Of a stretch of 64,000 nucleotides of DNA, positions 55,840 to 64,000 are shown one piece after another; position 1 is the stretch's first letter; every line of letters starts with the position of its first letter. This stretch comes from Prorocentrum cordatum. Taxonomy: Eukaryota > Sar > Dinophyceae > Prorocentrales > Prorocentraceae. The stretch lies in contig CAUYUJ010022059.1 of assembly GCA_963575745.1 (NCBI GenBank), positions 186,001 to 250,000 of the forward strand, written 5' to 3'. The position numbers and the translations under genes are program-made. A model generated the notes under the pieces. It was not told where the DNA came from and ran no database searches. It saw only the letters and a program-made list of their open reading frames with translations.

Positions 55840-58143
55840 CTGATCGTCATCAGTATCATCATCGTCGTCGTCGTCAGCAGCATCATCATCATCATCATCG
55901 TCATCGTCGTCATCATCGTCGTCGTCGTCATCATCATCATCAGCATCGTCGTCATCATCATTATCGCCATCAACATCATCATCGCCATCGTCATCATCGC
56001 CGTCATCATCGTAATCAGCATCCCCCCATGGCCCATGGCCCTCCTTCTGCTCACCCTTTTTCCTGCTATCCTTCTCCTCCTGCTCCGCATCCTCCTCCTT
56101 CTCCTCCTCCACGCGCCCCCCCTCCCCCTACCCCCTCTGGACCTGGGCGGGGCGCCCCGCGGGTAGCTAGAGAGGCCAAGATGGCCCAAGACGGCAAGAG
56201 CGCCTCGGAGAGCCCAAGATGACCTCCGGGATGCTTCAAGATAGCCTAAGATGCCTCAAGATGGCCCCGAAGATTCTCCATGGGGCCCCAAGAACGCTCC
56301 AAGACGGCTCCAAGAGGCCTCGGAGACCTCCAAGGAGGCCCCCAAGATGCCGAAAACCTTTTAACTTTCAGAAAATATGTGATTTGCGCCTTCTCGCTTT
56401 TTCGCTTCCGACGACCATCCGAGGCCCCGAGGTGGCTCCGAGATCGCCCAAGAGGGCCCCGAGAGGGGGCCACGAGAGCCCCAAAACGGCCCCAAGAGCG
56501 CCCAAGAGCGCTCCAAGAGCGCCCCAGGAGGGGTCCAGGAGGCTATTTTGTGGGTTCCCGAGGGGCAGGGCGAATTGAGAAATCCCCCTTCGTTGATCGA
56601 TTTCCCTCACATGGTAGAGCTCCCAGGGAGCTCTAACATGGCATGTTGGAGCTCCCAGGGAGCTCTAACATGGCATGTTAGAGCTTCAGGGAGCTCGAAC
56701 AAGCTACGTTCGATCTCCCTGGGAGGTCTAACATAGGATGTTAGAGCTCCCGTGGAGCTTTAACATGCTATGTTTGAGCTCCCGTGGAACTCTTACCATG
56801 GCATGTTAGATCCCCCATGGAACTCTAACATGCTATGTTAGAGCTCCCACGGAGCTGTAACATACGATGTTAGAGCTCCCAGGGAGCTCTAACATACTCT
56901 AGCATGCTATGTTATATCTCCGTGGGGCTCTAACATGTCATGTTAGAGCTCCCTGGGAGCTCTAACATGTAGCTCTAACATGTTATGTAAGAGCTCCCAG
57001 GGAGCTCTAACATGGCATGCTAGAGCCCCCACGGAGATATAACATAGCATGCTAGAGTATGTTAGAGCTCCCTGGGAGCTCTAACATCGTATGTTACAGC
57101 TCCGTTGGAGCTCTACCATAGCATGTTAGAGTTCCATGGGATATCTAACATGCCATGGTAAGAGTTCCACGGGAGCTCAAACATAGCATGTTAGAGCTCC
57201 ACGGGAGCTCTAACATCCTATGTTAGACCTCCCAGGGAGATCTGACGTAGCTTGTTCGAGCTCCCTGAAGCTCTAACATACCATGTTAGAGCTCCCTGGG
57301 AGCTCCAACATGCCATGTTAGAGCTCCCTGGGAGCTCTACCGTGTGAGGGAAATCGATCAACGAAGGGGGATTTCTCAATTCGCCCTGCCCCTCGGGAAC
57401 CAACAAAATAGCCTCCTGGACCCCTCTTGCTCTTGGAGCGCTCTTGGGCGCTCTTGGGCGCTCTTGGGGCTCTCTTGGCCCCCTCTTGGGGCCCTCTTGG
57501 GCCATCTTGGAGCCACCTTGGGGCCTCGGATGGTCATTGGAAGCGAAAAGGCGAGAAAGCCCACATCGCATATTTTCTGTACGTTGTTAAAGGATGTTGG
57601 CATCTTGGGGGCCTCCTTGGGGGTCTCCGAGGCCTCTTGGGGCCGTCTTGGAGCGTTCTTGGGGCCCCATTGGAGAATCTTCGGGGCCATCTTGAGGCAT
57701 CTGGCTATCTTGAAGCATCTCGGAGGTCATCTTGGGCTCTCCGAGGCGCTCTTGGAGCCGCCTTGGGCCATCTTGGGCGCTCTAACTACCCGCGGGGCGC
57801 CCCGCCCAGGTCCAGGGGGGGGGGGGGGGGTAGGGGGGGGGCCTTGAGGAGGAGGGGAAGGAGGAGGAGGAGGAGCAGGAGGAGCAGGATCGCAGGAAAA
57901 AAGGGTGAGCAGGAGGAGGGCCATGGGCCACGGGGGGATGCTGGTTACGATGATGACGGTGATGATCACGATGATGATGATGACGATGATGATGATGATG
58001 ACGACGATTCTGATGATGATGATGACGACGACGACGATGATGATGACGATGACGATGATGATGATGATGGTGCTGGCGACGACGATGAGGATGATGATGA
58101 TGATGCTGATGACGATTAGGGCTCACATGGAGCTCTAACATAG
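55815..58143. repeat. 2.3-kb palindrome (A2, dyad array, A3)
   Basis: The left arm (55815 to about 56975) is the reverse complement of the right arm (about 56977 to 58143) apart from scattered changes. It includes the (GAT)n tracts, the GC palindrome, the CTTGGGG block and the GAGCTC/AACATG array. For example GAGAAATCCCCCTTCGTTGA (56575) pairs with TCAACGAAGGGGGATTTCTC (57357). Confidence 0.8.
56600..57345. repeat. Array of GAGCTC / AACATG dyads in the palindrome centre
   Basis: About 25 imperfect units of the type GGGAGCTCTAACAT-NN-ATGTTAGAGCTCCC, each itself a palindrome of roughly 30 bp. A second array of the same unit lies at 58119-58530. All units vary slightly. No coding function; not CRISPR-like, as there are no unique spacers. 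Confidence 0.85.
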
Positions 58144-58560
58144 CATGTTAGAGCTCCCAGGGAGCTCTAACATGCTATGTTAGAGCTCCCTGGGAGCTCT
58201 AACGTACCATGCTCGAGTCATGCTCGAGCTACTTGGGAGCTGCAACCTGCCATGCTCGAGCTCCCAGGGAGCTCGAACCTGCTATGTGAGAGCTCCCATG
58301 GAGCTCTAACATAGCATGTTAGAGCTCCCAGGGAGCTCTATCATGGCATAACATGCCATGTTAGAGCCCCCATGGAGCTCTAACCTGGCATGTTAGATCT
58401 CCCAAGGAGCTCTAACATAGCATGTGAGAGCTCCGATGGAGCTCTAACATAGCGCGTTAGAGCTCCCATGGAGCTCTAACATAGCATGTAAGAGATCCGA
58501 CGGAGCCCTAATATACGAGGCCAGAGCTCAGCCTATCATGTTGCACCTCACTAGCCTTCA
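58119..58560. repeat. Second GAGCTC / AACATG dyad array
   Basis: About 14 units of the same dyad as in the palindrome centre, becoming degenerate towards 58560, where the intron-like sequence before the kinase fragment begins. Confidence 0.8.
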
Positions 58561-58702
58561 TGTTAGGTCTCACACCGAGTTCTAACAAGGGAGGTTCCAC
58601 TCTTCCTCCGAGATGCCGTCGTCGTGCCCTCTATCCCGCCCTTCCCTCCAGGGGGAGCTCAGTCGCCGTCGCTCCCCTCTCCTCCATCCGCCCCTCTCCG
58701 CA

Positions 58703-60290
58703 GGTGGTGATCGGCGACCTCGGCTGCGTGGAGATGGCGGATTCCCACGACGGGTTGAAGAAGAAACTGCGCTACAGCCCGACCTGCGATGACCTCGGAG
58801 TATGCGCGCCCGCTCACAGAGCGGCATACGTTTTCTTGGAGAACCAGCGCTACTCAGAGGACCTGGACATCTGGTCCATCGGGCGCCTGGTCGCGGAGTT
58901 GTACACGCGCCAGGCGTTGTTCCAACCAGAGCCTTTTGGCGCGATCGGGCAGCCATGGGTGCACCCGAAAGACTTCGCGGATACCTTCAGGGGGGTCTCG
59001 GGGGTCCCAGGCGAGGAGCCAGCGCCCGGAGACTACGGTCGCGAGGATCCCGCCCCGTGGCTGGACAACCTGCCTTTCTTTAAGAAGTGGTTCAAGCGGT
59101 CGGGCGAGGATTGGCTAAACGCTGAAACAGCGAAGCCACTCGACGGCCGAGGACGCTGGCCCGTTGCCGAACTTGCAGGCTGCCCCCCAGACTTGTCGAA
59201 GGCCGCCGAGAGCTGCCTGCTTTGGCACCCTGGCGCCAGAGCGACAATCAGCCGTCTAAGGGCGCGTCGCTTCCTGCAGCCGGCTGGCGCCCAGCTCGAC
59301 GCGCGCATCTCCATGGCGCAGGGAACAAACGGCACGGGCACGATAGCGGGGGCGGAGTTGGACCCAGACTTGCCCCGCTTCTTGCAGAGAGACCCGCGCT
59401 GGCAGAACTTGGCCAAGGAGCGCCTGGGCACGGGGGCAACCGTCTCCAAATGCGTCCGGGGCGACGAGGCGGCACAGGGCTTGAAAACAGAGGTCGCAGG
59501 CATCGTGGACGACGAAAGCCCCCCGAAGTGCCGCAGCCTCAACAAGGACGGGAGTTTGCAGATCACCCCCTCGCCCCACATGGCCGCCTTCGTGCGAGCG
59601 CTGCGGAAGAAGATGCGCCCGCGGCTGCAACAGCTGGGAGACAACATGCGCGAGGCTGTCAAAGCCGACGGCATGCCACCTGCCATCGTCGAGCAGAACG
59701 GAAAGCCCATCATGACAGAGCACTTCGCCGACAACGCGTTCGCGTACGCATCGATCCAGCTCATGCCACCAGGCGCACGGGACGATGGTTGGCACACAGA
59801 TGGCGGATGCTCCCTGTTGCACGCGGCCGCGACGCTTTTCGGGGCGCGTTCCGTGCAAGTGAGGATCCCAGGGGGAGCACATGATGGGGCGTCACCCTCG
59901 AGCACAGCCTCCTGCGGAAGGGTCGTCACCCTCGAGCAAAAGCCTGGGTCCTTCTACATGGGCACCCTGTCCTCCCTCGAGCACAACGTGCACCGCCACG
60001 CCTCCGCGGACTGCCAGGATTGTTTCGCGACCCACCACGAGCTGCAACAGCGCGTAGACGACAGCAGGCTGCAGATCGCCGTCATGATCCGCTCCGACGT
60101 CTTTCGGGAGTGCAGGGCGCGCAGGATCGACGCCACGCCTGGCCCGAAGGAGTTCTTCAACGTCGTTAACCACGTCGTGGCCGATCACCTAGCACAGGTC
60201 CCCGTGGCGCTGCCCGACCTCACGGAGGTGCTTGACGAAATGCGGTGGCCCGCTTCCACGGAGGCTGTGGTGTTTTCCGATTCCGATTAG
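58703..60290 (+). CDS. Kinase C-lobe fused to a probable 2-oxoglutarate oxygenase domain
   Basis: The open frame starts at 58560, but recognisable protein begins at 58703 after a pyrimidine-rich stretch ending CCGCAG, a good 3' splice site; the upstream exons (kinase N-lobe) are not in the window. The kinase part has V-V-I-G-D-L-G (DFG position reads DLG), a substrate-loop region with A-A-Y-V-F-L-E (APE position degenerate), and YSEDLDIWSIGRLVAELYTRQ-type helix F with D-I-W-S-x-G. It is probably inactive. The C-terminal part (from about 59700) has W-H-T-D-G with HTD at 59793-59801, EHNVHRH at about 59979-59999 and MIRSD with Arg at 60090. This gives the H-x-D..H..R order of Fe(II)/2-oxoglutarate oxygenases. 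TGA/TAA-free through to a TAG at 60288-60290. Partner and substrate are unknown. Confidence 0.55.
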
Positions 60291-60337
60291 GCTGCAACAC
60301 TATCCGGATCTGATTAGACTGCCACAGCGCTCAGCAT

Positions 60338-60606
60338 CATTATCATCATCTTCATCGCCATCATCATCGCAATCATCGGCTTCATCATCATCGTCATCAT
60401 CATCAACAGCATCAACATGTTCACGCCGCCATCGTCGTCATGCGGGTCATTGTTTAATCATCATCATCACTACATGATGATGACGATGACGAGGAGATGA
60501 TGATGGATATTATGATGATGACGACGATGAGGAGATGGTGATGATGATGGCGATGACGCGGACGATGATGATTATCATGACGACGATGATGACGATGACG
60601 CAAAAA
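60338..60606. repeat. Inverted trinucleotide tract (ATC)n then (GAT)n
   Basis: ATCATCATC-type triplets up to about 60472 change to ATGATGACG-type triplets after it, making a foldback. It lies just inside the right end of the 7-kb segment. Confidence 0.75.
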
Positions 60607-60634
60607 CAGGTTGAGTCGGTTGAGTCCGAGAACC

Positions 60635-60653
60635 CCGCCCTAAACCAAGCCAG
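60635..60653 (-). repeat. Right terminal inverted repeat
   Basis: CCGCCCTAAACCAAGCCAG is the reverse complement of the left end with one mismatch. It is followed by CGGT (60654-60657), the candidate target duplication. Confidence 0.65.
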
Positions 60654-60704
60654 CGGTTCGACGTACAAACCAGTGTACAAAATTTACGAGGCCTTGACCC
60701 AAGC

Positions 60705-60899
60705 GTGGTAACACGCGAGCTGCGGAAGCTACACTTGCGTTGTTTCCATGCGAAAAAACTTAAGATGCGACTCGTATTAACCATTATAGGTCTGGACCAC
60801 GTCAGACTAAACCTGATCAAGGGTTTCCGCGACACATGTCGGGGGTGCAGGACTTGGCAAGCTTGGGCATACGGTAATGCCATCTACTGCACTGCCTGA
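60705..60899 (+). pseudogene. Element 3 integrase zinc-binding domain
   Basis: LRKLHLRCFHAKKLKMR and then TCRGCRTWQAWAYG give H-x4-H (60729-60746) and C-x2-C (60837-60848), the HHCC domain that precedes retroviral-type integrase cores. The core continues in another frame from 60877. The sequence differs strongly from the zinc motifs in elements 1 and 2. Confidence 0.6.
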
Positions 60900-61530
60900 C
60901 ACATTCAACGAAGAAGTGGAATGTGACCTGATGTTATACAAACAAGAACACAATCTATTTCATCGTATCGATCGTTGCATTCGATATGCTACTGGAGTGG
61001 AGATACCAGACAAGGCGATGACCAGTATCCTGGATGCATATCATCAGTGCTGGGTACAGTCTGGACTTGCGAAGGTACTCTACTCCGACGGAGAGGTTGC
61101 CCTCGACGACGGCAGTGCGAAAGCAGTCCTCAAGGCAAAGGGCACTGAACTCAGGGCACGTGCGCGTGGGCAACACGCTACGACGATCGAAGCCAGAAAC
61201 GACAGATTATGCCATCTATTTCATGTCATGGAAGCCGAGCTCAACAGGTTAGACATACCTCTTGTGTTCACACGACTACTGCATGAGGCCATGTTTGCCG
61301 CCAGCGCGTTCACCTCCTACAGCGAGGTGTCTCCATGCAGCGCTCTGCTTGGACGGCAACCAGCAATGCTCCCTGACTTACCTTTTCTGGACCTCGAACA
61401 GCCGACGGGAACGTCGGATCATTCTCGTGAACAGACGATGCGCAAGGCATGCAGTGAAGCTACCACACAGGCCACAGCAGTAGCCGAGACCAATCGTGCA
61501 TTACGCGCTAAGACAACTGTTACCGGTTAG
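60877..61530 (+). CDS. Element 3 integrase core
   Basis: The frame of 217 residues has candidate catalytic residues in E-V-E-C-D-L (60919-60936), L-Y-S-D-G-E (61078-61095) and T-T-I-E-A-R-N (61180-61200), with spacing consistent with D, D-35-E. Other family-like features are HRIDRCIRYATGVEI and HEAMFAASAFTSYSEVSP, the helix that follows the core. It would insert cDNA into the genome. It ends at a TAG, and the C-terminal domain continues in the same frame after it. Confidence 0.65.
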   Translation: MPSTALPDTFNEEVECDLMLYKQEHNLFHRIDRCIRYATGVEIPDKAMTSILDAYHQCWVQSGLAKVLYSDGEVALDDGSAKAVLKAKGTELRARARGQHATTIEARNDRLCHLFHVMEAELNRLDIPLVFTRLLHEAMFAASAFTSYSEVSPCSALLGRQPAMLPDLPFLDLEQPTGTSDHSREQTMRKACSEATTQATAVAETNRALRAKTTVTG

Positions 61531-61950
61531 TATTACTACGATGAAGGAGATTCAGTTGATTACCCTCGCCCCACAACCACGAAGGACGACTGGGGAGGCT
61601 GGAATGGCCCATTCCCATTTGTAAGGAACGATCCCGAAAGGGGTCAAGTCACCATTCGAGTGGGAAGTCGCGATGTTCAGGTACAATACGACGATGCACG
61701 ACATCCATTCTATATTGCAGCGTTAATGGCCAGGGAACTTGGCTCCGACAACATTGCACTACGGACAGTGCTGACGTTCGTGGCCAGTCTACCTGCGGGG
61801 AGACCCGCTATGACTTTTGGCTGTGTGCCGACCAAGACAGAGATGCTTCAGATGACAAGTGCAAGCCGTCTATCTCCTAGGGTACATCTAGGTGTACGAT
61901 ACCTTATCAGAAATTTCTTCCGCATCGAGAATATAGTCCGGTCGGGTTAG
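61531..61950 (+). CDS. Element 3 integrase C-terminal domain
   Basis: After the TAG the same frame reads YYYDEGDSVDYPRP, DDWGGWNGPFPFVRNDPERG, VTIRVGSRDVQVQYDDARHPF and SASRLSPRVHLGVRYLIRN. The W-x-G-P-x-x-V-x-N and V-x-V-G-x-x-D-x-x-V strands are of the SH3-like kind found in integrase tails. The single stop at the end of the core frame separates it from the catalytic part. Confidence 0.5.
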   Translation, partial: YYYDEGDSVDYPRPTTTKDDWGGWNGPFPFVRNDPERGQVTIRVGSRDVQVQYDDARHPFYIAALMARELGSDNIALRTVLTFVASLPAGRPAMTFGCVPTKTEMLQMTSASRLSPRVHLGVRYLIRNFFRIENIVRSG

Positions 61951-62153
61951 CTAAGAGTATCCATGAGCTACCTCCGGTTGCTTACTCTGACAGTTGCACG
62001 TGTGTCCACCTATGACAAGGATGTGGATCCAGGATTGCACTATGATGAAGCAGAAGGCACCGCGCTGAACATTCAGTAAATAACTGGATCAGCACAGTCT
62101 AGAATCATCAGTGCCTCAAGTCCACCTGCCCTGAGGCAGGCTTTGACCAGGAC

Positions 62154-62423
62154 ATGACAAGGTTTGAGAAATCGGCGGATGCACCGACACCGGATGGAAC
62201 TGCTAGAGAAGCCTCAGAAGCCGAACCACCACATGAGGATGAACGGTTTTCTGCGATTTATGAGGAATCGGAGGCTGATCTCGAGTCACGCGTCATGGAA
62301 GTGCGGCATACAGAATTTCATGATGACAGGGAACTGCTGGAGGCAAGTTCACTAGAGGACCTTTCCACGATGCCCGCGCATATGGTTCCAGACCATAGTG
62401 CGCAGACCACTGTAGCTGAATGA
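62154..62423 (+). pseudogene. Element 3 pol linker, acidic
   Basis: The frame of 89 residues is rich in Glu, Asp and Ala (DERFSAIYEESEADLESRV). It bridges integrase and RT. No domain. The segments on either side (61951-62153 and 62424-62750) hold no convincing frame, but include a tandem GTGGCCGCTAATGGCCGCTA repeat at 62670-62716. Confidence 0.35.
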
Positions 62424-62750
62424 CAGCGGGGGCACCCGCGCGAAATGGAGGCACCCACGCGACTTCGACACCGAGGAGACGTATCACGTCCCATTTTGCT
62501 CCATGGGCGAAGACTGCAGTTGCGGACTGGACTCAGACGAGAACGGACAATATGAAGAACTCTGCTTTACGTCAGAAACGTTTATACCCCAATTCATGGA
62601 GAGTTGCTTTAGCATCGGGTTTCCACGTTTCCCACCTTTTCGGTAGTCCAGTCCAGCCACGTGCGCTACGTAGAGTGGCCGCTAATGGCCGCTAGTGGCC
62701 GCTAATGGCCGCTGCCATCACCATTCGCGACAACGCATGCTCCCCATGAG

Positions 62751-63446
62751 TTGGGATGTAAAAATGTCAGGGGTAGTCTTGTCCGAACAACAGCAATGGT
62801 ATTTGATGCCGACCGTGCGACCACTATGCGCGCATGCGTTACCGCCGCTGCAAAGCGAGTTGCGGTCGTCGAGGAAGACGACCTCCTCGTGAAGGTTGAC
62901 AGCCAGGCGAATCCCGAGAAAGTACCGATGGCCCTCTACACCGAACTCAAGACATGGTTTGACAACAAGTGTGTCAAAATGCAAGACAAATCTAAAGCGT
63001 CAAACATCATGACGCCGAGGTTTGTGCACACATGGAAGTTTGTGAAGAACGAGAAGGGCGAGATGGAACGTACCATCAGATTACGCCTGGTGCTTCGAGG
63101 CCCCATGGACTTCGAAGCCTTCGACGCGGCGGCCTTTTCGGGAACGGGGCGGCGGTCAAGCCAGGGGCTACTCGCGAGCGCGGCAGCGTGCAAGACGCAA
63201 TGGGTCATTGCTTCCCTCGACATCAACATGGACTTCCTGTCAGGGTTGACGTACCCGGGACTTGCTGAGGGAACTGGTGAAAAGGAACGTGTGGCGTGTT
63301 CTACTTTACCGCCTAAATCGGCCACGGTGCTTCGGACTCTCCCAGGCAGGATTCGAACACTACGATGTGTCAATGCGCTGCTTGTGGCGCCTTTAACCAG
63401 GCACTGGCACCAAAGACGCACCCCGAACTTTCTCATTAAAGCTTAG
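62751..63446 (+). CDS. Element 3 reverse transcriptase, N-terminal half
   Basis: The frame of 231 residues is a copia-type RT (RVT_2 style) reading: ELKTWFDNKCVKM, FVHTWKFVKNEKGEMERTIR, LRLVLRGPMDFEAFD, RRSSQGLLASAAACKTQW and VIASLDINMDFLSGLTY, where the Asp of S-L-D-I (about 63214) is the first catalytic Asp. The useful reading ends around 63320; the palm continues in another frame from about 63424. It belongs to a different RT lineage from elements 1 and 2 (no Y-x-x-A-Y-x-Q motif). Confidence 0.65.
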   Translation: MGCKNVRGSLVRTTAMVFDADRATTMRACVTAAAKRVAVVEEDDLLVKVDSQANPEKVPMALYTELKTWFDNKCVKMQDKSKASNIMTPRFVHTWKFVKNEKGEMERTIRLRLVLRGPMDFEAFDAAAFSGTGRRSSQGLLASAAACKTQWVIASLDINMDFLSGLTYPGLAEGTGEKERVACSTLPPKSATVLRTLPGRIRTLRCVNALLVAPLTRHWHQRRTPNFLIKA

Positions 63447-64000
63447 AAGCACCACGAACGGTTTTGGCCTCCGACCCACGTCCTACGACGAGGAGTCCGA
63501 GAAGTGCAGCAACCTGCCTACGGCCAAATATGGCGAAGATATCAACATGGCCGGCACTGAGGACACCATTGGCAAGTATGTCAAGTGCGTAGAAGACACC
63601 TTTGGTAAGTGTAAACCCAGCAATCACACATGCACCCATTGTGCTGTGATATATACAAAGGATGTGGACGGCACTGATGCTTTGGACCAAGATGAGTATA
63701 TCGAGCAGATCCGTCATATGCAACATCCTGAACTTACCGGCGCCGACGCTGACGCTCAGGCATCCAAGATTGTTGCAGACGTGTTCGTCAGCCTCAGAGG
63801 TGCGCTGGCGTATGCATTAATCACCCAGGTGTGGTTGATGGTGCATGCTGTATCTCTACAACGTGTCCAAGAACAGACCAACATACAAGCACGACGACTG
63901 AACGCGATCACCAGCAAGCTCCAGGCCTGCCCCAAGAAGACCGTCTATCAGGCGATGACCCCTACGGGCGACCTCGACCTGCACAGCGACTCAGGTTTCC
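63424..64000 (+). CDS. Element 3 RT C-terminal half and start of RNase H (runs off the window)
   Basis: The open frame goes to the window edge: TTNGFGLRPTSYDEESEKC, then A-K-Y-G-E-D-I at 63523-63543 in the place of the catalytic V-D-D motif, TEDTIGKYVKCVEDTFGKC, the Cys/His run CKPSNHTCTHC, LDQDEYIEQIRHMQHPELTG, SLRGALAYALITQVWLMVH and LDLHSDSGF, the first strand of RNase H with its catalytic Asp (about 63988). The first Asp of the pair is Glu and the Val is Gly, so this RT is probably dead. The lack of a stop and frame changes makes this the best kept stretch of element 3. Confidence 0.65.

Larger units (their letters stand above)
53637..60653. mobile_element. 7.0-kb segment with terminal inverted repeats inserted in element 3
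   Basis: The ends are CTGGCTTGATTTAGGGCGG (53637-53655) and its inverted partner (60635-60653, one mismatch). Next to them the 17-mer GGTTGAGTCGGTTGAGT occurs at 53661-53677 and 60609-60625 in the same orientation. Element 3 coding types lie on both sides. Inside are a spliced-leader relic, a Ser/Ala-rich frame, large inverted duplications, trinucleotide repeats and a kinase/oxygenase gene fragment, but no transposase that I can see. It behaves like a non-autonomous DNA transposon carrying host sequence (inference). Confidence 0.6.
23600..64000 (+). mobile_element. Element 3: second retrotransposon family, split by two insertions, runs off the window
   Basis: The pieces lie in order on the plus strand: gag with a CCHC knuckle (24250-25534), linker (to 28127), decayed KptA-like domain (46203-47040), methyltransferase-like module, retropepsin (DIG at 49839), a second copy of that module, integrase (60705-61950) and RT plus RNase H start (62751-64000). 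Element 2 inserted after 28127 with a CAAGG duplication, and the 7-kb inverted-repeat segment inserted after 53636 with a CGGT duplication. Integrase before RT again gives the copia order, but protein sequences differ strongly from elements 1 and 2. The left boundary is uncertain and no LTR was identified. Confidence 0.7.

Noticed and set aside
56600-57345. CRISPR-like array
   Set aside because: Units are imperfect palindromes with no unique spacers of constant length, and the sequence is eukaryotic.
54560-58140. Long Asp-, His-, Ser- or Met-rich open frames on both strands
   Set aside because: They are read-outs of (GAT)n, (ATC)n, (CAG)n and GGA-rich repeats, open in nearly all frames, and carry no gene signal.
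62670-62716. Regulatory array in the element 3 pol linker
   Set aside because: The short GTGGCCGCTAAT tandem is only three or four units long and lies in decayed coding sequence.

Overview
The window looks like nuclear DNA of a dinoflagellate (inference). It is GC-rich, gene-poor and packed with broken Ty1/copia-type retroelements. It carries a diverged copy of the dinoflagellate spliced-leader sequence at 53901-53920, and the only complete single-copy-looking gene, at 3414-4727, encodes a microbial-type rhodopsin relative, a family common in microalgae. Nothing suggests bacterial or organellar DNA: there are no operons, no rRNA or tRNA genes and no CRISPR array.

Layout. 1-8549: intergenic DNA with the rhodopsin-like gene, two families of foldback (inverted-repeat) elements and a GT microsatellite. 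8556-22847: element 1, a decayed copia element with gag, retropepsin, integrase, reverse transcriptase (RT) and RNase H. It is bounded by short LTR-like repeats, interrupted by a CTTGGGG-rich dispersed repeat, and followed by a truncated second copy of its own 5' end. About 23600 to beyond 64000: element 3, a second and different pol family, split by two later insertions. The first is element 2 (28128-46197), an 18.07-kb copia element with 184/197-bp LTRs, a 5-bp target duplication CAAGG, a primer-site-like sequence and a G-rich polypurine tract. The second (53637-60653) is a 7.0-kb segment with 19-bp terminal inverted repeats and a 4-bp target duplication CGGT. It holds the spliced-leader relic, large palindromes, trinucleotide repeats and a gene fragment joining a kinase C-lobe to a probable 2-oxoglutarate oxygenase domain.

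The most unusual content is the cargo of the retroelements. Element 2 has about 7.7 kb of extra coding sequence after RNase H. This includes a domain that I read as an RNA 2'-phosphotransferase (Tpt1/KptA) with the Arg-His-Arg-Arg tetrad in place. Element 3 carries a decayed KptA-like domain in a different position, ahead of its protease, plus a methyltransferase-like module present in two diverged copies. Nearly every retroelement gene is broken by frameshifts or stops, so the features below are domain segments rather than working genes.

I worked by reading the sequence only. Domain names rest on motifs and overall pattern, not on database searches, and boundaries of repeats and of elements 1 and 3 are approximate.
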